Assembly (NCBI GenBank): GCA_949358305.1
Contig: OX442316.1
Coordinates: 13,640,001 to 13,704,000 of the forward strand
Length of the DNA: 64,000 nucleotides
Reading direction: 5' to 3'
Source: Strigamia acuminata
Taxonomy: Eukaryota > Arthropoda > Chilopoda > Geophilomorpha > Linotaeniidae
The notes under the pieces were generated by a model. The model ran no database searches. It was not told the DNA's origin and worked only from the letters and a program-made list of their open reading frames with translations. Position numbers and translations under genes: made by a program. This document shows positions 44,423 through 57,300 of the stretch, in pieces. The stretch's first letter is position 1; each line of letters starts with the position of its first letter.

Positions 44423-45381
44423 TCTATTTGGGAAAAATACAACGAATTAATTCATTTTAATGACTACATGGTCGGTTAGGCCTAAAAAAAATAATCCCGA
44501 TTTTGAGTTTTTGAATCTCCCACTACGGAGATTTGATTTCACGTCCAATTAAACTCGTGTTGGAGTTTGATTGGAGTGTGGAATTACAGTTAAAACAGCC
44601 TACATTTATGCGGGATATTCCAAAAAGCGAATGTCGACCTTGATTGTTACATCATCCTAGAGGAAGTAGGCTATGCCGGGGTGTACTTTACCTTTTCACT
44701 GGAGGTTTTTAAGAGGTATTCGAATTTGCAATTTTTTGCGGATTTTCTTTCCGGATTGAAATCACTTCACTTCAATAAATTTCAATTTTTTGTTTCGTCG
44801 GCTCGTATCCCTAGACCGGATCGGGCTTCTCGAGTTGCTTTTGCCGAAAAGACAGGCCGAAAAGTAAAGGACCAATGGGAGGCCACGTCCGGTCCCCTTC
44901 CGTTCTCTCAACTATTGAATGGAACATTCTGGTGGGGGGCAATGGTGAGATGACGCAACAATTAATCGCCAAACACGTGGTGAATGACACAACGTGTACA
45001 TTTAAAAACGTGATTAATGCTTGTTATATTTGTTTTTTCCGTTCTCGGGGATTTCCATTTTTCGATATAATTATTTCCTTCGATAAAACCCAATTAAAAA
45101 AATTCATTCCAACTGGATCAAACTGCTTCGAATGACGTCACACGTCGCACAAGTAGGCGGAATGACGTCAAAACCAGGAACTGCGTTGCCGATCCGGTGA
45201 ATTCAGACATTGAAGTGAACAATCCGTCAGTAGCGGAAGGTTACAAGCACACTGCAGAATTGTGGGCTAAGGATCGGACATCGGGTGATAGTGGGGAGGA
45301 GATCCGTGCGTCACTATTGTGGCTCATTTTGCGGCAAAAATTAACTGTTTCGTGAGCCCGCAGGATTAATATAACATTGGA
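44423..45381. promoter_or_regulatory. Divergent upstream region of cytochrome c and syndecan
   Basis: About 960 bases between the two divergent start codons, with more balanced base composition than most of the window. It must contain the promoters and 5' UTRs of both genes. It holds two perfect TGACGTCA sites 30 bases apart close to the syndecan side. No coding segment was supported. Confidence 0.5.
45133..45170. promoter_or_regulatory. Two CRE/ATF sites
   Basis: Perfect palindromes TGACGTCA at 45133-45140 and 45163-45170, both in the context AATGACGTCA, spaced 30 bases (about three helical turns), 212-249 bases before the syndecan start codon. They match the CREB/ATF consensus; use in vivo is inferred. 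Confidence 0.5.
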
Positions 45382-48300
45382 ATGCATTGTAGTATAAATG
45401 TTTTGGCACTCTGTGTCCTCCTTGTCGGCTGCTCAACTTCAGAAAAGGTAAGAAATACGAAATATCTCGCTCGGAAAACCATCGCTTCTTCCTATACACT
45501 CACTCCACTTACATCCATTGAAAACCTCCCAATTCACGATCCCCACCGCCTCGAACGTGTGATACAAAGTAACCGCACACCGCGATCTTGTTATTCCCAA
45601 CGTGGGTTCTAACCGAATAATCCACACTTTGATTGTTTAATATATAAAAAAAATAATTGCTCGTGCCTTTTCCTAACACATATCATAACCCTAAAATCAA
45701 TACTTGCTTTTATCTCCCGTAGGCTTAGTTCAGCAGAGCACAAAACCACCTCGATTTAGCTTTTATACTACAAACCGATTGGAAAAAACCATTATAATTG
45801 GTTTCAATCGAAGTTTACTTCATTGTTGATTCGTGTTATTGTTAAAAAAAAAAAACAATGGATGTTGCGATCGACGCTTTTGTCAAAATTATCAATTGAG
45901 ATGGGCCATGAGTTTACGACGTTTATTTGCTTAGCATATCGTCATAATTTTGCTTCATTATGCGTAAAGGATTGCCTGAAAAATCGTTTATAACTTATAG
46001 GTGTAGATTCCATTGTTACAAACACATTTTTCGAAGTCGAGTCATAAGTTAGCGACATTTATTTGCTTAGTGTAATCATAATTTTGCTTCATTATACACG
46101 TAAAAGCATCTTTTATAACTTCTACGTGAGAGAATTACACGAAAACATCAGTAAATATATATAAACAACAATGCGCAGCAATTAAACACATTTTTTGGAG
46201 GCCAGCCTAAGTTAGCGACATTTATTTACTTGGTATAATCATAATTGTACTTCATTATACGTATAGTTTCCATTTTCCAACGTCCCTAATGAAAGATTTG
46301 AGATTGTTTACCATAAAAAGAAGGGAATTTTTGTGCATTTTATTCATGTTCCGGAGGGTTTATCGAGGAATATTTTGAATATTTAGGCAGTAGTGAATCA
46401 TAGTGATAAGAAAGATAGTTTTTCGAGTGGTGAATAGATTAAAGATACGTATGTGCTAATAAAAAAGGAAGCGAGACTGATATTCATGTGCATAAGCCCT
46501 TGAAAAGTGATACTTACGCAATCCTATTTGCTGGCATTAAAAGTGTTGTAAACTGTTTTTTTCTAATCAACTTATGCTGAATGCTAATTGGTTTTACTGA
46601 TCGATCGGAATTCATTCGCTTTTTTCACCTATTATGGTTGGTTATAGACTCGGTGACGAAATTCAATACAAAAACATCGAGTGAAAATCATGTAACAAAG
46701 ATAACAATACAGGAAACACTCACTCAACAATAATGCTCACATGACAATACAAAAGTCGAATGCTTTTCATTGAGTCGCTGATGGAATCAAGTGAAATTTA
46801 ATCAAATTTATTTTTATTTTTTTTCGTTTGTTTTATTTTATTTATTCAAGGTTTCATGTCCATATTAGAAATAGACTTGGGGCATTGTTTATTGAGGCGT
46901 GTTTTCTTATCTTAATGTATTTGGGACTATGATAACGATCAAAGAGAAAAGTAAACAAAAATAAGTTATTTTTTCTTTCATCATTTTTGATGAAAAATCA
47001 ATGTTGGAAAAACAAACAAAATAAAATTCAGTCATATTTATTGGCATTGGGTTATTTTTTTAAAAATTTTTTTTAAATGTGAATTTTAAATTAAAATAAA
47101 ATTTTTGGTTCAAATTGATTTTTTTGTGTGGTTTTTTGGTCTCCAAATTGAATTAAGAAATAAACAGATGTTTATGTATTCATTTTTTTTTGCTGCTGAA
47201 GCAGGTCATGGACTGACGACTGCTGTTGCTGCATGGGTATTATAAGGTTATGACTTTGAGTTGTAGTTGGGCGTCCATCTTGGATCACAAATTTTCATTT
47301 ATTTATTTTGTTTTATTTTGTTTCATGGTTTTTTCATTGTAATTCACTTTGTTTGGGGATTTAATGAAAAATTTAAAATTTAAAAACTTAAACGACTTCA
47401 GCTTTGGCCTTAATAAAAGAAAAATCAAAATTGAATTTCTAGTCACAGAAAGACACCTGATTTGTAATTCGAAACAGGAAATCACGCAGCAGCTTAACGA
47501 AGGAAAATATTTATTGTTAGACAACAAATGTGTTGCTGTTAATTAGCATTAATCATGGAGGAAAAAAAGAGTGAAGGAAAACGTAAAGCAGAAGCGAATT
47601 TGTTCCGTTTTGTTTACATTTGGTTCACATTTAGTTTAGCTTCCCATTTTTAATTAGTAATGAGCCGTTTTAAGGCAAATTGGATCAACGGAACGATTCA
47701 ACGCTACGTTTGCGAAAATGCTAACTAGTTACGAAGAATTCTTGCATAATGCAACCGTACAGCGTAAAAGTTAGGCAGGTTATCAATCTGTCTGTCTGAC
47801 TGTGTGTGCTGAAATAACTTTCACTTGAGGGTGTTTCAAAAATAGGCCGAATCGTTTGTTTATTGTTGCGAGTGACTCGAATATCCGCAAAATTCAATGA
47901 ATATTTGAATATTGAAATCCCAAATTCTCTTTTAATCCGCCGTCTAATTGCATATAAATGAGGATTTATTTAAGTATGCTAATCCACGTTATTAGATCAT
48001 TTTTTAATTACCGGGACCTTGAATTTTGGATGGTTTCACTTATTACATAACAAAACGCGATTGTTTCATTTCCGGCGATAAAAAAGGTAAAAAAAAGTAA
48101 AATAAAACAAAAATAAAAAATTTATTTATTTATTTTTTCTCGGAAGTGACCAATAAGAAACCTTGTTTAACCTCCTCGGTTTACGAGCAAGTTTATATTT
48201 AAAACGCGGGTGATTTTTGGCTCGGGTTTTGCTTCGCTTCCTTTCAAAGTTCAACAGACCCGAGTGAAATTCCGGCTTTCAGGGTTAGGATAGCCGAGAC

Positions 48301-51300
48301 GTCTGTTTTGTATGAAAGCACCCCTCTAGTGCACTGCCATGTATTTTAAGGAGTGCCAGGATGTTGCGGAGAAGTGACAAAACGATAAATGATAATTTTC
48401 TGCCCGTAACGTTACCCTTGTAAACCTCGTTTTGGGATGTTTGCAGCCCCAAACATCTCGTTGCTTGCATCCAAATGGAACAGGAAGATGCAGAAGGAAA
48501 GGAAAGGCAACGAAACTAGGTTAACACTCCACTCGCGCCGAGTCCTTGTTTGGAAACTTGAAAAATATATAAAGAGATTTTTTTAAAAATTTTTTTATAT
48601 TAACGTTTTATCTCGTGCTGAAGGTCGAGTTTGCGTTTTTGTCTTTGGCGGCCATTTTGTTGGCCCGATTCGGACCGATTGGGAGACACGCCGCCTGTTT
48701 TTAGAATTTAATCGAAGGGGCTTTGCACTTTCTCTTATGGCCGCTACGTGACTGCGAATTTATGAGGGCACTGGAAAATTGTCGTGCTCGATGATTTATT
48801 GCTCGCTGAGAGCTGAGAGGTATCAGCTCTCTTTGAAAAACCTTGAAATTCCTGTGACTGGTTGAAGGTTTGGGTCTAATTTTGATAGGGTCAATCAAAT
48901 TGCTGAATGGAAGTGGGAATTCCATTCTAGGGACGCCGTAATGCAGGGGGGGATTTTTGAAATTTGAAATTTGAAATGAGAAATTGAAGGATTTTTCTGC
49001 CTTTTATGGTGATAAAATAATTGGAATGCGCAAAGGATTGGATGGAATTTGGCAGAAATGGTTGATTTCTTTTGTTTAAAGTGCTCGGTATTGATGGATT
49101 AAGTTTGAGTGGTTGTCGGCCATGTTTTTAAGGTTGGAGATGCTTTGTGAATGGTTTATTTTGCTGCTCTTATTGAATTTTGCGCGTACATGATGGGAAA
49201 TTTGGAATGATGAGATTTAAATTGTTTATGGGTAGTATGGAAAAAAATGTGCAAATAAGGTCAATTCCCACTGGACACATGCAGCTAGTGGAGAATACTC
49301 TCATTGATAATCAATGAGCTTGTCAGGCGAATTATTTATACATGAACCTGACAAATTTTTCAGAATTAGTGATGGTGGTGAATAAATTAGGTTATGGTGT
49401 TAAATATTTAAGAGAACAAAAGTTGGGAACAAATCTGAAACTTAGACACTAATATGTAGTTACACACGTGATTAGTTGAACCGAATCAAAATATTTAAGT
49501 GTATTTTAAGTTTTAATATGGGTTTAAACAGGAAATGATGTCATTTTTGGTTTAAAATTGAAGTAAAACACAAAATGTTTTAGTTTTTGAATGCAGCTAA
49601 GTGAAAGGTTGTGTTTTAAGTGTTTTAGGCGTTTGCGTTTTCTGGATTTTGTCTTTGGAAGATGCGCTTTAAGGTAAATGCTTAGTGGGCGCTCGGCGAA
49701 TGGAGTGAAAGGTGCTCTTTTCGTGTATATAACTGTATAACCTTTGGGATTTTTATGGTAATTGTGTGTAGGTGTGTTAGGGCCTAATGACTCGTTCATT
49801 GGTGGACTTGGAGGTTTGTTGTTATTATTATTATTATTATTTTGGTATGTTTTCTTTGCCACCTTTTGTGCTTCTCTTTCAGGTTTTGCTTCTTACCTGG
49901 ATTAAGTAGAATAAGAGGTCACAGCTGTCGTCACAACATTAATTTTGTTTCAGGGATGAAATTATGAGGGCGCATTCCTAGTTGTCAAAGATGGAAAGGG
50001 TGGTTTGTTTGATTTTGAAACATTTGCTCCAATTTTAATCATTCATTACAGAAGACTCTAGATTCAATAATGCATTTGAAAAGGCATCCATATTTGACAA
50101 ATAATAGTACCAGCAACGCATCTCACATAATGTATTATCATTTGCAAACCAATAGCATGCAAAAATGTATTACAAAATGTATTATCGTAAAATCGAATGC
50201 ATTTTGAAATATACACTGCAATATAATTTGAACCATGTGGAACTACATCTTGATGTAGTAAAGGATGTTAGAGTTTTGTGTTTTCGTGTGCAAAAAAATG
50301 GAATTTACTGTTTGAATTTGGCATTAAGATGTCGATGTCGGGCGCAGACTAACCATCGTCTGTCGCCTGTAGCTAAGTAACATTTTATTACATTAACCAA
50401 TAGAGTTTGCGTTAGGTTTTCCTCATTTTGCATTTATTAATTTGATTTGTAGTAGACAACCCAGATGGTACCAGTATTGGGACACGTGCACTGACTAATG
50501 GAAATGATTTAAGTTCAATGTGTTACTCCTGATAGCCCGAAATAGAGTAATCAGTTAGATTGTTGAGTATTCTGCAAGAGCAATCAATATGAAGGCCAAT
50601 TTGTATGGACTTGTTTGGTTGGGTAATTTCATTTTGAAATGAAATTCTCTTCTCCTGCTAGACCAGAATTTGACATGCCAATTTTGAATTTATTTTCCTG
50701 AACATTCGAAGCGAAGAAGCCAAAGTAGTTTGGTTTTTCCCGCTTCTGGCTTCAATTTGAACATGATTTTAGTTGGATGTAAACTGACCTTTGAATCGAT
50801 CCAGCAGTGCCTGCTAATGTGCATTTAAGAGTGTAACAGCAATTCGAGGCATGGCTGAGTTGGGAAAGATGTTGAAAGTAACACCTGACGGCAAGACTTG
50901 GAACATGCTTAGTTACTTACAGTGGCAGACTTAAATTGTGGAACATTCTTGGGAAAGAAATGTAAAATAAATTATTTGCAATTCACGTCGGTGGAGTTTG
51001 TCGGAAGGCTTCGTCAACGTGAAAGCCGGTACTTGGATGGCCCACTTGCTGGAAATCCCAGTTGTTTCTCACCGTTGTCTGTTTATATGGAAAGAACAAA
51101 TCTAAACTCTATTCCAAAAAGTATTTGAAATACTCCCATTGGAGATTTTGTCTCTAGTTCAGTTGTGTATTGAATATGATGCTGTTTTCAGATTCCATTA
51201 GACTTGTGCTGTTTTTTCGCAATGCATTTATACCTGTGTTATGAATCTCCCAACCAATGGGAGTATTTCAAATACTTTTTGGAATAGAGTTTAGTCACGT

Positions 51301-54300
51301 CACAGTTTGGGTCAGATGGGTCCAGACAGTGGAATTTGCAGAGACTCGAAAGCCGTTCTACGGAAGGCTTTCGTAGTTCTTAGTTCTTGCGTGCCCCGAA
51401 AGACGATGAATACTGATAGGGGGTGTCGGCCAGGGTCTTCTGGAGGCTTTTAATATCTCATCTGTCATTTAGAGTTGAATAGGTGGTTTTGAGTGACATG
51501 GCAATGTGAAACAGTAAACTCGTGTTTTGTATTGAGCATTGTAAACATCCTTTCATCAGGCGGTTCTGTTGAGTGCTGACCTCATTAAATTGAGTATTGT
51601 GATATATAAATATCTCGAAAAGTGGAAAATTGTAAATCAATAAAGAACTTGAGATCATTTCTGTGCTAGGTATTTCAAGTTGCAAAATATTTATTGGAAA
51701 TAATGGATAAACACTTGAGGTGTATTGATTCCCATTTTCAACCTACGAAGAAAGGAGGAAATGGAAGAAATAGAGATTTTTTTATTTTTTTTTTTATTTG
51801 CAATTTTTGTTTGTTTAGAATTTGACTGGTAGCTAAAGGGTTTATCCGAAAATAGATGTGTTTATAGTTTTCAACTTGAATTTGTGATGCAAGTCGTGTG
51901 ATTCTGCGCATGAAGGTTATTTTACAGTTTTTTTTTTATTTTATTTTTTATTATATGTTTTCTTGTGGGGAATGGGAAAAAAAAATTATTTGTTTGTTTT
52001 TCTGTCGACATATTTGAGAGTTTCATTATGTTGTCTTTCTCGCTCTTGCTCCCACGAGGAGAGTGTTTGATGACAGTAGGGGGTTATGATAATACTCGTT
52101 GACCTTTGGAATACCGAGATGAGAAAATTGAGATACACAATTCAATTCGCTTAAATTATTGCATTATACATGCCACGTGATGAAATGCAATTTTTTTTTT
52201 GTACATAATTACTTAGTGAAATTAATAAAATCTGCTTCGTTAATTTGCAAAGATGAGTTCAGCCAATGGGAGTTCGTTGCTTTGTTTTTGCAGTATTAAA
52301 ATTATTTAATGTGAATTATGTTTTTTTTATTTTTTATTTTTTATTTTAGAGTTGTTGGTGGGTAATAAATGCACTTAAGTTCTGAATGCACTGACTGGAA
52401 AAGAAAGGGGAAAAAAGTCTAAATGGATTGTTGTAAAATTTTCCTTGGGCTTTCACATGAACAAGATGTAGTGCCATGGCTGCATTGGTTTTATATTTCT
52501 AGCTTTCTACTAAAGTGGGAGTTTTAAAATATGTAAGCCATCAACATGAAGTATATGCAGGCAAGTTTGAAAATAGGACAGACGCCTGCATAAATCTCAA
52601 TATAAAGGACTAGCATTTCGTATTTTTATCATAGTCTATATCGTGGCGAGTCAAATTTGACCCAAATCAACCCTTCGAACCTCCTTGTCTGTTTGGGCTC
52701 ATTGATTATCCCATAGGTTTAGCTCTTGCGATTGTTGGTTTGTGTGGCTACAGCAGCTTTGTTGGAAGTGAACTCGTCTTGGGAGTCAATACAGCTTTAA
52801 AATGAAACATGAATAAGTAATTAAGCCTTTATAACCTTTGTACTACTCTTGTACACACATCAAAGGTTAAAGAGTGGAAGAATAGGGTCGTTGGAAATCT
52901 GTTTTGTACTCCCACTTTGAATCATAATTTAGAATTTTTATTTATGATGATTAACAAAATGGCTAATGGAAAAAAAAGTATAGTGGCCGGTTAACTACAA
53001 GCCACCCCAGCTTAATGATGTTAGTTCGTTCCAGTAAAATTAAAGCGTTAATTGAAATCGCCGCTAAGCGAGCATATATCTACAAGTTAGTGGCATGGCT
53101 AGTATTAAGCAGTGCTGGGGGGACCAAAGACGATATGTCAAATCCATGGGAAACAATTTGTATTGATTAAATGGGTCCTAAACCTGCTGGTCGGTCGCAA
53201 CTAAAATGGATTTTGGTCGTAGTAGATCAGTGTACAAAATTCATCGAACTAGAAGCTTTTAGAGCCCCTTTCTTGCATTTTGCTCAGGGGTCGAAAATTT
53301 CTAGTTTCGAGGTTTGACAGTAGCTGCATTCAAAAATTAAAATAACAATTTTAGTTTAAGTGTATTTTAAGTTTTAACATGGGGTTTAAACAGGAAATGA
53401 TGTCATTTTTGGTTTAAAATTGAAGTAAAACACAAAATATTTTAGTTTTTGAATGGAGCTATAACGAAATCGTGTGTTGTATGGACAGCGTTATAGCGAA
53501 GCAGAGTAGAGTCAATCACTTTGTACGGAGAACCGATTTTCTTTTTCAGAGTATAGATAAATTGAAGCAAGATAAAGACTACCAAGAAAGATTTCAGCTT
53601 GGATTAGTAATTTAATCTATGCAGAAAAAAAATATTTTTTTTCTGGAGAGGCTTAGTTAAGGGTTTTATGATTCATTGCAATGAAATTTGATTGATAACA
53701 GCTGTTTGTTTTTATTTTTTGTTTAATATTAATTACATGGACAGAACACCAGGAAAAATAAGATGGTTCGCTTTATAGTTCATAGTAATGCAGTGAAAGA
53801 ACTTTCCACTTTGTTTTTCCTTCCTCGTTCTAATTTTTTGCTAATTTGAGATATTTTAAATGGGAATTTGCGAGTACATTTCACTGGGCGCCAATCAGTA
53901 TGGGCAATGCGAAGTCTACTATAGGGAGATCTTCTTTTGTCCAGAATATAAAAAGAAATGGGACTGAAAATGTTTGCGAAACGATGGGAATACGTGATCT
54001 TCATACGTTATCTTTGCTATTTGTTTTTGCCGTACCAGATCTTTTGTATTGAATTTTAATATTGGATCGATGTATATGCATGATTCATTCTGGTGCTGTC
54101 ATTCAAGATGTGAAGAAAAAAAGAGCGGCTTAATATTATTGCCTTGCCAATGCACTGGACCTAGATTAGTTTCGCAAGAGAGAAATCATTCGAAAACGAT
54201 TTTCTACACAGGATATTATTCATAAAAATGTAAAAAAATAATAAAAATAATTCTTACACGACAGGATTTTGTGATTTAAACCTATTAAGAGGTCTTTCTT

Positions 54301-57300
54301 GGCAGCCAAATCCCTACACGTGGACTTTGATTTTGTTAATAAAAATAATTAGTACTTGTCAGATGTGGCTGAATCTCGTAATTAATTTATTATTTGTCCT
54401 GGACAATTGGGTTTTTAAACTGTTCCAGAAAAAAAAGATACAAAAATATAAACAAGTGGAATTTCCTCAATATTTCATAGATAACAAACGAGAGGAATTT
54501 CAATATTATTATTATTATTATCAATATTTTTATTTAAAATTTAAATAAAATTTTTAAAACGCAATTGTTTTAACCGTGTTAAATCGGAAGAAATCGTGTG
54601 AAAACTGGATTAAATTTATTTTTCTAGATTGTGGTAAATCTAAATCGTGTATAATAAGGACTGTAAAAACAGAATTGGGTGTACCAGCCAACCAAACCAT
54701 TTTTAAGTATTCGTTATATTGATAATTCGTTATATCGCGATTCGTTATAAAGAGTTTCGATAGTATTTTGATCAATGCCGTCTGATTTTCGAAATACTCG
54801 TTCATCGATCGAAGAAGTCGAGAAGTTTCACTTGTACTGTGTGGTCTTAAGCACTTTTTAAAATTCTATTTGAGTTTTATTAATTTTTGGGATTTAATTT
54901 AATAATTTTGGTTTGAAAAGTGTTGTTGATGTCTTGAATTTGAATGCAGCTACTTAGGTAAGTTGGCCAGCTGTTATTGGCATAAACATTGACCCTTTTA
55001 GCAGTTGGCCAGGTCGCGAACAAGTGCGAGAAATGAAAAATGGAAATGGTAATAAGAATTTAAATTGTTTGGTTGGAAGGGAAATAGGAAATGAAAATTC
55101 TAGCGATTTAAAGAGTTAAAACTATTATTGCATTAGTTAGTCGTATTCGCGTTAGGGCGTTGCGTAACGTGGTTTATTGGCTGTCATTACTAAATCACGT
55201 TGAACTTGACGTTATGAAATATTTCCTGCAAAAGGGTGAGATGTTTCAGCTGATAAGGTCGTGTTCTGGTCATCTGATACGTGATAGTTTTTATCAACAC
55301 GAATCAACTGCATTTTTTAATGATAATAATTTATTTTTTTCTAATGAGTCAGTACTGAGTAACTCGTGGTTATCGGCTCTAATTGAATCACTTAGGTGAG
55401 AAATATGGGAAATCCTGTGCGATTTGCTAAGGGAAATTATGTGTAATGAAACCCTAATCTTAGGATATCCTTTAAAAACTTAAATACTTTGTCGGAAACG
55501 ATTTTGGTTAAGTGGTAAAATCGAATTGAATTTTTTTTTTTACTGTTTTCTTTCTTTTTTTCTTTCCCCCCTACTTAGCCTCTCCCTGCACCCTTCCATT
55601 AATGTTTAAGTCTTGCAGGAGGTCTTAGGTGATGCATCTGTATAAAGCTTTGCATGTCTGAATGAAAACTTCCGGAGAAGAGGAGAAAAATGTTGCATTT
55701 GATGGATCGGAAGTTTGGGTGTTTGAGCTTTAAAATTGAGAAAATCACGTTAGAATGGCATCAAGGAACGACGGTACAACCGTTTGGGGGCAAGTGGGAG
55801 GTCTGTTCATTTTGTCGACTAGGGCTTCTAACAGAATTGTTAATGCAGGGGGGCAAGTGCCCTGCTCAGTTTGAACTCACTGCACCTTAATTGGGACACA
55901 CAAAGCCAAACCGATTGAAAGAAATCGAACAAAAAAAAGGTAGAAGTGAAACTTCTTGACGATATAATCACACACGTTGTCTGCAGATGGCAGTGCCAGC
56001 TAACTTCCGTGGCACTATTACTTCATACTTCCGTTTCATTTAAGTGAAACTTTTTGAAAGCATTTTGAAGCGAAACAAGTAAATATAAAAAACTACGTTT
56101 TTGGATAAAGGCTTTTACCGATTGGAAGTTGAAACAAACAAACAAACAATCATGTCATGTTAAATAAAAGCGTTTAAAAATGGCAACGAAATTATCGTAG
56201 CCATAAATGGTCCATCGCTATGTTGCCGGGAAAATTGTTTTGAAATTTTGGGCGGTGAGGGGAACTCCCTGCTCGAAATTGGACAATTATTGAAAGAATT
56301 TGATCGATTTCCAATTGGGCTGGTGCAAAAGTGGGGTAATTCGGTATTAAAGGAATTCCAGGGGTGCGAATTTGAGATTAGATAGAGAAATAGGCGCGAC
56401 CCTATGCGTTTGTTTGTCGAGTTTACGGTCGAAGGTGGGAGCGCCATTAGCTGGCAATGTGGTGTATTAAAGCAGTTTTGACGAGTCGGTTGTTGATGGC
56501 GTTATCGACGACGTTAAAAATGAATGATATGAAACGTTTGTCGTTTTGCAATGTAGAAATTTGTATCGGAATGTGAATGGGGAACCGAAACGGGTTCAGG
56601 TAAACGCTGATAATGGTATTAGCACTTGGCAAAACGTCACCCGTGGGAATTGGTTTATTATTGAACTCTAATTTTATCACGGCGATAATTTGTGCAGGTG
56701 ACTTTGACTCGTTATTTATTCCAATTGGTGAAATCGGGATCGGGAGTCGGGACTCGCTCGATGCTTATCGCAATTCCCAACCTGGCGGCAATTTATTGCA
56801 TCATAATGGTGACAAGTTATGAGTAGCTTTTGTGTGTAAAGTAGAATGTACGAACGATAGACCCGGGGTTCCCGATATCTAAAGTGCAAGATGGTGGCTA
56901 TAAATTTCGGGGCACCGAAGGAAGCACTTATTTTGATACAAAACCCTCCCACACGCCCCCTGTACGGACCGGGGGAAACGCTTGGAACGAAAAAATGTCG
57001 CAAATCGTCTAATGAAAAAAATAAATAGAAAAGTAAAAAGAAAAAACAGCAAAAAAATATTTTAAAAAACAAGGAAAAACGGCAAAAAACATTTTAAAAA
57101 ACGAGGAAAAACAAGAAAAAATAGCATTTTTAGGGGGAAATGGATGGAGATTTCTATCTTTTTGAGTTATTTATTTATTTTTTTGTGTTTGGAATTGAAG
57201 ATTTAAATTAGGGTCAATGGAATTGGGGGAATTGAAGGGGGAAGACCCCCCGAGTATGATTAAATGCCATAAAATACAGCTGTGGATATTGAAGGAAATT

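Noticed and set aside
47303-49862. Short frames in the syndecan intron (for example 47349-47546 and 49524-49862)
   Set aside because: Low-complexity translation (Lys/Phe/Asn runs) without similarity or gene structure.
56160-57072. Minus-strand frames of 77-118 codons in the syndecan intron
   Set aside because: No family resemblance, no linked exons, no promoter or poly(A) context; they fit the less AT-rich composition there.
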